A DNA stretch of 27,695 bases, taken from NCBI GenBank assembly GCA_025060555.1, contig JANXBC010000009.1, positions 1 through 27,695 on the forward strand, read 5' to 3'. The translations under genes were made by a program, and so were the position numbers. The DNA comes from Candidatus Bipolaricaulota bacterium (GTDB taxonomy: Bacteria > Bipolaricaulota > Bipolaricaulia > Bipolaricaulales > Bipolaricaulaceae). This document shows positions 22,159 through 27,695 of the stretch, piece after piece; positions within the stretch are counted from its first letter, which is position 1, and each line of letters starts with the position of its first letter. The notes under the pieces were generated by a model. That model had not been told where the DNA came from, searched no databases, and saw only the letters and a list, made by a program, of their open reading frames with translations.

Positions 22159-24090
22159 ATGGGAAAACCTTACAGCGTTTGTCTTGTTGGCCACTCCGGT
22201 TCGGGCAAGACTGCTCTGGCTGAGGCCATTTTGAAAGCGGCCAATGCTCAAGAGGCCGTGTTTGACCGCAGCCCAGAAGAGAAAAATCGGGGTATCACCA
22301 TCGACCTAGCGCTCGGTGTTTGCCTGTGGCAAGACCGGAAACTCACGGTCCTTGTGTCCCCTGGGCTTGGCGAATTCGTGGAGGAAATCCACAAGGGGCT
22401 GGACGTTGCGGATCTGGCCGTGCTTGTGGTCAACGCAGAAAAACCGGTGGAGGTCGTCACCGAACAAGCGTGGGAGATCGTGCGCAATGTTTATCGCCGT
22501 CCAGCTTTGGTGTTCGTAAACATGATGGACAAACCCCTCGCCGATCCCCAAAAAGTTTTGCATGACCTCAAGAACTCCCTTCCCGCCAAATTTGTGCCGC
22601 TTTATTTCCCTATCCGTGAAAACGCAGTACTAAATGGGCTTGTGGACCTTTTGAGCGCAGAAAAGGGGTTGCCCCCGCTAGCGCAAGATCTGCGTGCTAG
22701 TCTGATCGAGGAAGTCGCTGCCTTTGATGACGTGCTTTTGGAAAAATTCTTGGGAGAGGAGGAGGTTGGGCGGGAGGATGTGGTCAAGGCCTTGCGCGCG
22801 GGCGTTGCGAGCGGCGAGCTTGTGCCGATCATTTTTGGGTCGGCAACCGCAAACGTTGGCATCACGGAGCTTTTAAATTGGGCGACCATTTTGGCCCCAG
22901 AGCTACAAAACGGTGGGGAGACAAAGGTGCGCTGTTTTAATCTGGCTTTGGACCCCTACCTTGGCCGCCTCACCTATGTGCGCGTCCTCTCCGGAGAGAT
23001 CAAGGAAGGGGACACGCTCTATGATCTTGCCACGCGGAACAAGGTTCAGCTCCGCGATATTTATGGGTTCGCGGGGACGAAGATGGAAAAAGTTGGCCGG
23101 GCCAGCGCCGGTGAGATCGTTGCGCTTGGGAAGATAGAAGGGGTATCCCTGGGAGCCACTTTAAGTGTTAACCCAGAGGCCGCGTCTCTCCCCCCCATTC
23201 CCTTCCCCAAACCTGTGTTCATTCGGGCTGTAGCCCCGAAATCCCAAGCTGATGAAGAGAAGATGAGCACTGTCTTGCGGGACTTCGTTAGCACTAAAGC
23301 CACCCTCACTTACACCCGTGACCCCGTGACGAAAGAAGGGCTGGTTTCAGGGATGGGTGATATTCATCTCGATGTTTTGGCCGAGCGTCTGCGTAATAGA
23401 TACGGGGTGGAGGTCACTTATCGCCTCCCCAAGGTCCCGTATCGGGAGACGATACGCAAGTCTTCCATCGCGAGTTATCGGCACAAGAAGCAGACCGGTG
23501 GGCGAGGGCAGTTTGGGGAGGTCCACCTGCGGATTGAGCCCCTTCCCCGCGGGGCGGGCTTCGAGTTCGCCGATGAGACGAAGGGCGGGGTCATCCCCCA
23601 GGAATTCATCCCCGGGGTGGAAAAGGGTGTGCGGGATGCCATGGAGGAGGGCTTCCTCGCGGGGTTCCCCATGGTGGACATCAAGGCTGCGGTGTTCTAC
23701 GGGATGTATCATGAAGTGGACTCCTCAGAACTTTCCTTTAGGATCGCCGCGCGGCAGGCGTTTAAGCTCGCCGTGGAGAAAGCTGATCCCACGCTGCTTG
23801 AGCCCATCATGCTCCTCACCGTAACCACTCCGGAGACCTTCACCGGCGATATCATCTCGGACTTGAACGGCCGGCGTGGGCGGATCTTGGGGATGGAGTC
23901 CGAGGGCGGCCGTACGCGGATCCGCGCGGAGGTGCCGCTCGCGGAGATCCTTTCCTATGCCCTGGACCTGAAATCGATGACACAGGGGCGAGCCACGTTC
24001 CAGATGGAGTTCCTCCGCTATGACTACGTGCCTGCGGCGCTTCAGGAGCGAGTGCTAGCACAATTGCGGACTGCAACCCATGGTAGTTAA
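22159..24090 (+). CDS. EF-G-like translation factor (EF-G-2 type) with altered GTPase motifs
   Basis: This 643-residue protein has the full EF-G domain order: G domain, beta-barrel domain II (about 265-350), domain III, domain IV and domain V (ending near residue 625), and it resembles the EF-G-2 paralogue of Thermus. The P-loop is GHSGSGKT (11-18) and switch I keeps RGITI (44-48). G3, normally DxPGH, reads VSPGL (66-70), so both the Asp and the catalytic His are replaced; G4, normally NKxD, reads NMMD (121-124). GTP hydrolysis is therefore probably weak or absent. In domain IV the QTGGRGQFGEV motif is well kept. It leads an operon with a CBS protein and a YjbQ protein. A role on the ribosome distinct from translocation is plausible but unproven. 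Confidence 0.88.
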   Translation: MGKPYSVCLVGHSGSGKTALAEAILKAANAQEAVFDRSPEEKNRGITIDLALGVCLWQDRKLTVLVSPGLGEFVEEIHKGLDVADLAVLVVNAEKPVEVVTEQAWEIVRNVYRRPALVFVNMMDKPLADPQKVLHDLKNSLPAKFVPLYFPIRENAVLNGLVDLLSAEKGLPPLAQDLRASLIEEVAAFDDVLLEKFLGEEEVGREDVVKALRAGVASGELVPIIFGSATANVGITELLNWATILAPELQNGGETKVRCFNLALDPYLGRLTYVRVLSGEIKEGDTLYDLATRNKVQLRDIYGFAGTKMEKVGRASAGEIVALGKIEGVSLGATLSVNPEAASLPPIPFPKPVFIRAVAPKSQADEEKMSTVLRDFVSTKATLTYTRDPVTKEGLVSGMGDIHLDVLAERLRNRYGVEVTYRLPKVPYRETIRKSSIASYRHKKQTGGRGQFGEVHLRIEPLPRGAGFEFADETKGGVIPQEFIPGVEKGVRDAMEEGFLAGFPMVDIKAAVFYGMYHEVDSSELSFRIAARQAFKLAVEKADPTLLEPIMLLTVTTPETFTGDIISDLNGRRGRILGMESEGGRTRIRAEVPLAEILSYALDLKSMTQGRATFQMEFLRYDYVPAALQERVLAQLRTATHGS

Positions 24091-24637
24091 AGAGTGGATG
24101 AACCCCGCGGTCCCAGCGGTGGCCTGTTCTGTTCCCGTGCGGGAGGCCTTAAAAGAGGCGGAGGAAAAGGGCCTTACGGTGCTATTCGTGGTGGATGAGG
24201 CCCAGAGGTTGCGGGGTTTCCTCACCAGGAAGGCTTTGGCGGCCGCCCCTTCCCCTGACCTTCCTGTGGAGAAGCTCCTCACCCCACCCCAGGATGTTCT
24301 CACCCCTGAGGACCCCTTGGAACGCGCGGCGGCTCTCCTCTCCCATTATTTGGTTTTGCCCGTGGTGGATGGGGAGCGGCGTCTGGTTGGCACTTTTTCC
24401 AAAGATGGGCTCCTGCGCGCGTTGGCCCACCTCGCCGCACTCGGCGAAAGTGGGTTGCGGATTAGGCTGCGCCCACAAAATCCTACGGAGATCTACCGGG
24501 CTTTGGAAGTGTTGGCCCAGGAGAACCTCGTTTTGGTGGCAGTCCTGCGCGGCGTGGCCGGCGAGGTGATCCTGCATGTGCAAGGCGTCCGCGACCCCGC
24601 TGGACTTGGGGAGAAGCTGGAAGCAGCTTTGCGATGA
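24080..24637 (+). CDS. CBS-domain pair protein
   Basis: This 185-residue protein is built of two CBS motifs. The first covers about residues 1-55 (VKEWMNPAVPAV, VDEAQRLRGFLTRKAL), the second about 60-120 (VEKLLTPPQDVLTPEDPL, LVLPVVDGERRLVGTFSKDGLLRAL). CBS pairs bind adenosyl nucleotides such as AMP, ATP or SAM and usually act as energy or ligand sensors. The last 60 residues form a separate alpha/beta region (ENLVLVAVLRGVAGEVILHVQGV) that may be an ACT-like domain. It overlaps the EF-G-like gene by 11 bases and the YjbQ gene by four, so it is firmly in this operon. No effector domain that would reveal the regulated process is visible. Confidence 0.82.
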   Translation: MVVKEWMNPAVPAVACSVPVREALKEAEEKGLTVLFVVDEAQRLRGFLTRKALAAAPSPDLPVEKLLTPPQDVLTPEDPLERAAALLSHYLVLPVVDGERRLVGTFSKDGLLRALAHLAALGESGLRIRLRPQNPTEIYRALEVLAQENLVLVAVLRGVAGEVILHVQGVRDPAGLGEKLEAALR

Positions 24638-25056
24638 GCCTCAAACGCAAGGAAATCGCCATCGAAACCCATGCGAAGGAGGAGGTTCGGGATATCACGC
24701 CCCAGGTGAATGACGCCGTCCGGGCTTTGGGTGTTGCCGAGGGGATGGTTTTGCTTTTCTGTCCCCATACCACGGCCGCATTGACCGTCAACGAAGCCGC
24801 CGATCCCGACGTACGCGTGGATTTTTGTCGGGCTTTTTCCCGAATGGTTCCGAATATTCCCTTCTCCCATGAGGAGGGGAACTCCCCCGCGCACGTGCGG
24901 GCCGCCCTACTTGGCCCGTCCCTTCTTTTGCCAGTGGAGGAAGGGCGGCTGGCGTTGGGGACTTGGCAGGGCGTGTATTTTTGTGAGTTCGACGGGCCAC
25001 GCCGGCGCCGGGTTTTGGTATACGGGCTGGTTGAGGGAGATCTCCGCCAAAGCTAG
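24634..25056 (+). CDS. YjbQ/UPF0047 family protein
   Basis: This 140-residue protein has the characteristic UPF0047 (YjbQ) sequence: FCPHTTAALTVNEAADPDV near residues 42-60, the metal-binding HEEGNSPAHVRAALLG around 79-94, and LGTWQGVYFCEFDGPRRRRV near 107-126. The length is typical. YjbQ proteins form trimers and have been reported to show thiamine-phosphate-synthase activity as a side function, but their physiological role is unclear. The start overlaps the CBS gene stop (ATGA). Its own stop codon (25054-25056) falls in the -10 box of the tRNA operon promoter, so the translation-factor operon runs directly into the tRNA cluster. Confidence 0.93.
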   Translation: MSLKRKEIAIETHAKEEVRDITPQVNDAVRALGVAEGMVLLFCPHTTAALTVNEAADPDVRVDFCRAFSRMVPNIPFSHEEGNSPAHVRAALLGPSLLLPVEEGRLALGTWQGVYFCEFDGPRRRRVLVYGLVEGDLRQS

Positions 25057-25059
25057 AAT
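25031..25059 (+). promoter_or_regulatory. promoter of the tRNA-tuf operon
   Basis: TTGAGG at 25031-25036 (4 of 6) and TAGAAT at 25054-25059 (5 of 6) are separated by the optimal 17 bases. Transcription would start near 25066, five bases before tRNA-Thr. The promoter lies within the end of the YjbQ gene. Confidence 0.6.
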
Positions 25060-25070
25060 GGGCCAAACTA

Positions 25071-25143
25071 GCCAGTGTAGCTCAAGGGGTAGAGCATCCG
25101 CCTTGTAAGCGGAAGGTTGCCCGTTCGACTCGGGCCACTGGCT
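25071..25143 (+). tRNA. tRNA-Thr (anticodon TGT)
   Basis: The 73-base cloverleaf has acceptor GCCAGTG/CACTGGC, D stem GCTC/GAGC, anticodon stem TCCGC/GCGGA with loop CTTGTAA, T arm GCCCG-TTCGACT-CGGGC and discriminator T. CCA is not encoded. It is first in the tRNA cluster upstream of tuf. Confidence 0.95.
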
Positions 25144-25201
25144 TTGCGTGCCCGCCAAGGGCTAAGGCCCTGTGTGGGTCCCTAGCCGGGTGGGGCGTTG
25201 A

Positions 25202-25285
25202 GGAGGGGTAGCGAAGCGGCCAAACGCACCAGGCTGTAAACCTGGCGGCCTTCGGCCTTCGGGGGTTCGAATCCCTCCCCCTCCA
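25202..25285 (+). tRNA. tRNA-Tyr (anticodon GTA)
   Basis: The 84-base class II tRNA has acceptor GGAGGGG/CCCCTCC, anticodon stem CCAGG/CCTGG with loop CTGTAAA, a long variable arm, T arm GGGGG-TTCGAAT-CCCTC with one G-T pair, and discriminator A. CCA is not encoded. A small hairpin at 25158-25171 lies in the spacer before it and may guide processing. Confidence 0.95.
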
Positions 25286-25295
25286 CTTGCGTGTG

Positions 25296-25310
25296 CCCGA
25301 AGCGTTCGGG
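25296..25310 (+). other. small hairpin between tRNA-Tyr and tRNA-Thr
   Basis: CCCGAA at 25296-25301 pairs with TTCGGG at 25305-25310 around a three-base loop. It probably helps separate the tRNAs during RNA processing. A weak internal promoter (TTGCGT at 25287-25292, TAAACT at 25311-25316, 18-base spacer) overlaps it. Confidence 0.4.
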
Positions 25311-25326
25311 TAAACTCTGATGTTGA

Positions 25327-25399
25327 GCCCGTGTAGCTCAGTCGGAAGAGCATCCCGCTGGTAATGGGAAGGTCGCCGGTTCGATTCCGGCCGCGGGCT
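25327..25399 (+). tRNA. tRNA-Thr (anticodon GGT)
   Basis: The 73-base cloverleaf has acceptor GCCCGTG/CGCGGGC with one T-G pair, D stem GCTC/GAGC, anticodon stem TCCCG/TGGGA with a G-T closing pair and loop CTGGTAA, T arm GCCGG-TTCGATT-CCGGC and discriminator T. It lies 31 bases upstream of tuf, the conserved bacterial position of this tRNA. Confidence 0.94.
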
Positions 25400-25430
25400 C
25401 CCGAAGGCCCACAATTCAAGGAGGGTAAGG

Positions 25431-26648
25431 ATGGCCACGAAAGAGCAGTTTGTACGAACGAAGCCACATATCAACGTGGGGACCATTGGGCACATCGACC
25501 ACGGCAAGACGACCTTGACCTCGGCCATCACCAAGGTCTTGGCCTGGAAGGGTTTTGCCAAGTTCCGGAGCTACGAGGAGGTGGCTAAGGCCGACGCTAA
25601 GCTCTTCCGCCGCGACGAAACGAAAATCCTCACCGTGAACGTGGCCCACGTGGAGTACGAGACAGAAAAACGTCACTATGCCCACATCGACTGCCCTGGT
25701 CACCATGACTACATCAAGAACATGATCATCGGCGCAGCCCAGATGGACGGCGCGATCTTGGTGGTCTCTGCCGTGGATGGGCCGATGCCCCAAACCCGGG
25801 AGCATGTGCTTTTGGCCCGCCAGGTGAACGTACCGGCCATCGTGGTTTTCCTAAACAAGGTGGACCTCGTGGATGATCCGGAGCTCTTGGATCTCGTGGA
25901 GATGGAAATCCGCGACCTCCTCACCAAGTACGAGTTCCCCGGTGATGAGGTTCCCGTGATCCGTGGCTCGGCCCTCAAAGCTCTGCAGGCGAACTCCGCT
26001 GATGACCCCGCGGTTAAGCCGATCTTGGAGCTCCTCGATGCTCTGGATAACTATATCCCGCTGCCTAAGCGCGAGGAGGACAAGCCCTTCCTCATGCCCA
26101 TCGAGGACATTTTCTCCATCAAAGGGCGCGGCACGGTGGTCACTGGTCGGGTGGAGCGGGGCCGGCTCAAGCCAGGCGATGAGGTGGAGATCGTCGGCCT
26201 CACGGACGAGATCAAGAAGACGGTGGCCACCTCCATCGAGATGTTCAACAAGGTTCTCGACGAGGCCATGGCCGGGGACAACGTGGGTGTGCTTCTGCGC
26301 GGGATTGAGAAGGAGGAAGTGGAGCGTGGCCAGGTGTTGGCGGCGCCTGGCTCCATCACCCCGCACACGGAGTTCCTGGCCCAGGTGTATGTCCTCTCCA
26401 AGGACGAAGGCGGTCGCCATACGCCGTTCTTCACCGGATATAAACCGCAGTTCTACTTCCGTACCACCGATGTCACTGGGGAAATCATCCTTCCGGAGGG
26501 TGTGGAGATGGTCATGCCCGGCGACAACGTGGATAATCTCCGGTGCAAACTCCTCAAGCACGTGGCGCTCGAGGAGGGGCAGCGGTTCGCGATTCGTGAG
26601 GGTGGGAAGACCGTGGGCGCCGGAGTGGTGACGAAGATCCTCAAGTAA
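25431..26648 (+). CDS. tuf: elongation factor Tu
   Basis: EF-Tu carries aminoacyl-tRNA to the ribosome as a GTP complex. This full-length 405-residue copy has P-loop GHIDHGKT (20-27), G3 DCPGH (87-91), G4 NKVD (142-145), G5 GSALKAL and the normal domain II and III sequence (GRGTVVTGRVERG, GGRHTPFFTGYKPQFYFRTTDVTG). Switch I is unusual: the near-universal RGITI is replaced by KILTV within LFRRDETKILTVNV (58-71), with about five extra residues; the Thr that contacts Mg-GTP is kept at 68. Residue 92 is His where Ala is usual (CPGHHDY). A strong AAGGAGGGT precedes the ATG. The tRNA-tuf-rpmG-tRNA-secE-nusG neighbourhood shows it is the main genomic EF-Tu, not a stray paralogue. Confidence 0.97.
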   Translation: MATKEQFVRTKPHINVGTIGHIDHGKTTLTSAITKVLAWKGFAKFRSYEEVAKADAKLFRRDETKILTVNVAHVEYETEKRHYAHIDCPGHHDYIKNMIIGAAQMDGAILVVSAVDGPMPQTREHVLLARQVNVPAIVVFLNKVDLVDDPELLDLVEMEIRDLLTKYEFPGDEVPVIRGSALKALQANSADDPAVKPILELLDALDNYIPLPKREEDKPFLMPIEDIFSIKGRGTVVTGRVERGRLKPGDEVEIVGLTDEIKKTVATSIEMFNKVLDEAMAGDNVGVLLRGIEKEEVERGQVLAAPGSITPHTEFLAQVYVLSKDEGGRHTPFFTGYKPQFYFRTTDVTGEIILPEGVEMVMPGDNVDNLRCKLLKHVALEEGQRFAIREGGKTVGAGVVTKILK

Positions 26649-26649
26649 C

Positions 26650-26811
26650 ATGGCAAAAAAAGAGAACGTTCTCATTGTGGCTTTGGCTTGCTCTCAGTGC
26701 GGGCGGTATAATTATCATACGCGCAAGAACCGCCAGAAATCCCGCCAGAAGCTAGCGTTTCGCAAGTATTGCAAGTGGTGCCGCAAGCACACGGAGCACA
26801 AGGAGGTATAG
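26650..26811 (+). CDS. rpmG: 50S ribosomal protein L33, zinc-ribbon form
   Basis: This 53-residue protein is short enough to be missed by length-filtered gene finding. It begins MAKKENVLIVALACSQCG and has CxxC pairs at Cys14/Cys17 and Cys40/Cys43, the zinc-binding (C+) form of L33, with the basic NYHTRKNRQKSRQKL stretch between them. The ATG is one base after the tuf stop codon with no separate ribosome-binding site, so translation is probably coupled to tuf. Position between tuf and tRNA-Trp/secE is typical. A CCCGAGG/CCTCGGG hairpin follows the stop. Confidence 0.95.
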   Translation: MAKKENVLIVALACSQCGRYNYHTRKNRQKSRQKLAFRKYCKWCRKHTEHKEV

Positions 26812-26813
26812 GG

Positions 26814-26832
26814 CCCGAGGTTTTTCCTCGGG
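26814..26832 (+). other. hairpin between rpmG and tRNA-Trp
   Basis: CCCGAGG at 26814-26820 pairs with CCTCGGG at 26826-26832 around a TTTTT loop. There is no downstream T-run, so it is probably an RNA-processing or stability element before tRNA-Trp rather than a terminator. Confidence 0.5.
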
Positions 26833-26839
26833 TGCGGAC

Positions 26840-26912
26840 AGGCCCGTAGCTCAAGTGGCAGAGCGGCGGACTCCAAATCCGCAGGTTGGGGGTTCGAGTC
26901 CTCCCGGGCCTG
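26840..26912 (+). tRNA. tRNA-Trp (anticodon CCA)
   Basis: The 73-base cloverleaf has acceptor AGGCCCG/CGGGCCT, anticodon stem GCGGA/TCCGC with loop CTCCAAA, T arm GGGGG-TTCGAGT-CCTCC and discriminator G. The next bases 26913-26915 read CCA, so the 3' end may be encoded here, unlike in the other tRNAs of the window; they also lead into the secE ribosome-binding site. Confidence 0.95.
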
Positions 26913-26925
26913 CCAAGGAGGAAGG

Positions 26926-27120
26926 ATGTCGGTGGTGACAAGGGTGCGTGAGTATTTTGCGTCCGTACGCGCCGAGGTGACGCGGGTCAGTTGGCCCTCG
27001 CGCCGGGAGGTTTTGACTTTCACCGTGCTCGTCATCGTTCTCACCCTGGCCCTCGGGGTGTACCTCGGCGTGGTGGACTTGGTGCTCCAATACCTCCTGC
27101 GACTTCTTGTTACCAAGTGA
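26926..27120 (+). CDS. secE: protein translocase subunit SecE
   Basis: SecE is the essential clamp of the SecYEG protein-export channel. This 64-residue form has the short bacterial layout: an amphipathic N-terminal helix with the conserved VTRVSWPSRREV segment (about 18-29), followed by one membrane segment (LTFTVLVIVLTLALGVYLGVVDLVLQ). The start ATG has a strong AAGGAGGAAGG directly after tRNA-Trp. NusG follows seven bases after the stop, the usual order. Confidence 0.95.
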   Translation: MSVVTRVREYFASVRAEVTRVSWPSRREVLTFTVLVIVLTLALGVYLGVVDLVLQYLLRLLVTK

Positions 27121-27127
27121 TCCGGCG

Positions 27128-27695
27128 ATGCAGCGCAAACGGTGGTACGCAATCCAGACTCATACTGGCTCAGAGCTCCGCCTCAAGGAGGAGCTTGAGG
27201 AGCGGGTGCGAAAGCTTGGGTGGGAGAAATATTTCGAGCCGATAAAGGTCGGCGAGCGGGAAGAACTGTTCTTCGTGCCGGTCGAGGAGGTTGTCACCTC
27301 CCGCTCCATGCGGAGCCGCACCACTGACTACCGTGTGCCTTATGACTATGACCTCCTTGTGGCCAATAACACGCGGATCCAACGGGGAGAGTTGATCGCC
27401 CGTAAACCTCCGCGCCATATCCCAGAAGCTGCGGAGGTGTTGGCCATCGAGCCATATTGGCGAATTGTGGTGGAGACCCCAAACCACACGGAGAAGGCCT
27501 ATCTCGTCCCACAGGGAAAGATTTTGCGCCGGGATGTGCGAGTGGGAAGTCGGGTGCGTCCAGGTCTGCCGATGACCCTAGATGCTGACGAGCGGTATTC
27601 CTTCGATCAGCAGGGGGAGATCGTGGCCCGCGAGCGGGTGAAAAAGGTCCTTCTCCGCTATGAGTCGGGCAAGGAGGAGGAGGTAATTGTGGCCG
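27128..27695 (+). CDS. nusG: transcription factor NusG with Thermotoga-type inserted domain (runs off right edge)
   Basis: NusG binds RNA polymerase and promotes elongation, termination or coupling to ribosomes. The first residues (RKRWYAIQTHTGSELRLKEEL) are the standard NGN-domain start. After about residue 40 the normal NGN sequence is interrupted by a long basic, beta-rich segment (VEEVVTSRS, NNTRIQRGELIARKPP, WRIVVETPN, VGSRVRPGLPM, GEIVARERVKKVLLRYESG) that continues to the window edge at codon 190. From memory this corresponds closely to the extra domain found in Thermotoga maritima NusG. The rest of NGN and the KOW domain must lie beyond the window. Identity as NusG is supported by position directly after secE. 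There is no strong ribosome-binding site, so it may be coupled to secE. Confidence 0.93.
   Translation, partial: MQRKRWYAIQTHTGSELRLKEELEERVRKLGWEKYFEPIKVGEREELFFVPVEEVVTSRSMRSRTTDYRVPYDYDLLVANNTRIQRGELIARKPPRHIPEAAEVLAIEPYWRIVVETPNHTEKAYLVPQGKILRRDVRVGSRVRPGLPMTLDADERYSFDQQGEIVARERVKKVLLRYESGKEEEVIVA

Noticed and set aside
25144..25326. Possible hidden tRNA-Gly in the tRNA spacers
   Set aside because: The spacers of 58 and 41 bases contain only small hairpins; neither can fold into a cloverleaf.
1..27695. CRISPR arrays, insertion sequences, prophage genes or anti-phage systems
   Set aside because: No regularly spaced repeats, transposase or integrase motifs, terminal inverted repeats, or defence-associated domains were found on either strand.

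Overview
The window (27,695 bases, G+C rich, almost fully coding) looks like a chromosome segment of a deep-branching, probably thermophilic bacterium. The evidence is indirect: a family-5 oligosaccharide ABC importer with a GH4 enzyme (a combination familiar from Thermotoga), a NusG carrying the extra domain known from Thermotoga NusG, an EF-G-2-like factor of the Thermus type, and an EF-Tu with an unusual switch I that from memory resembles planctomycete EF-Tu. A candidate lineage such as Bipolaricaulota (OP1) would fit, but I cannot place it without a search. No insertion sequences, prophage, CRISPR arrays or rRNA were seen.

Region 1 (1-1193): the start of uvrB (minus strand, runs off the left edge) and a divergent DUF72 gene. 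Region 2 (1199-13704) is the centrepiece, a plus-strand carbohydrate locus: LacI-type regulator with a CelR-like operator at its own start, secreted GH113-like beta-mannanase, family-5 solute-binding protein, two permeases, two ATPases, GH130 mannoside phosphorylase, GH4 6-phospho-beta-glucosidase-like enzyme, BadF/BcrA-type sugar kinase and GH1 beta-glycosidase. Most genes overlap or nearly touch. The suggested pathway is: a beta-mannan or glucomannan is cut outside the cell, oligosaccharides enter unphosphorylated through the ABC importer, and they are then broken down by phosphorolysis (GH130), hydrolysis (GH1), and possibly by cytosolic phosphorylation followed by GH4 cleavage. The last step is the most novel idea in the window, because GH4 phospho-glycosidases usually depend on PTS import and no PTS gene is present here.

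Region 3 (13670-20776) holds a GT4 glycosyltransferase divergent from an exported WD40 protein, a GNAT acetyltransferase convergent with an M20 peptidase, a 555-base stretch without a convincing gene, a DUF89-fur pair, tRNA-Leu(CAA) abutting an unrecognised protein with a Cys/His cluster, and a ComEA-like HhH protein. Region 4 (20757-25056) has two tandem DUF47 (PhoU-like) genes divergent from an operon of an EF-G-like factor with eroded GTPase motifs, a CBS-pair protein and a YjbQ-family protein.

Region 5 (25031-27695) is the conserved translation/transcription block: tRNA-Thr(TGT), tRNA-Tyr(GTA), tRNA-Thr(GGT), tuf, rpmG, tRNA-Trp(CCA), secE, and nusG running off the right edge.

Two window-wide habits stand out. 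All three convergent gene pairs overlap at their 3' ends, and several operon-leading genes have a -10-like hexamer 7-8 bases before the start codon, which suggests leaderless mRNAs.
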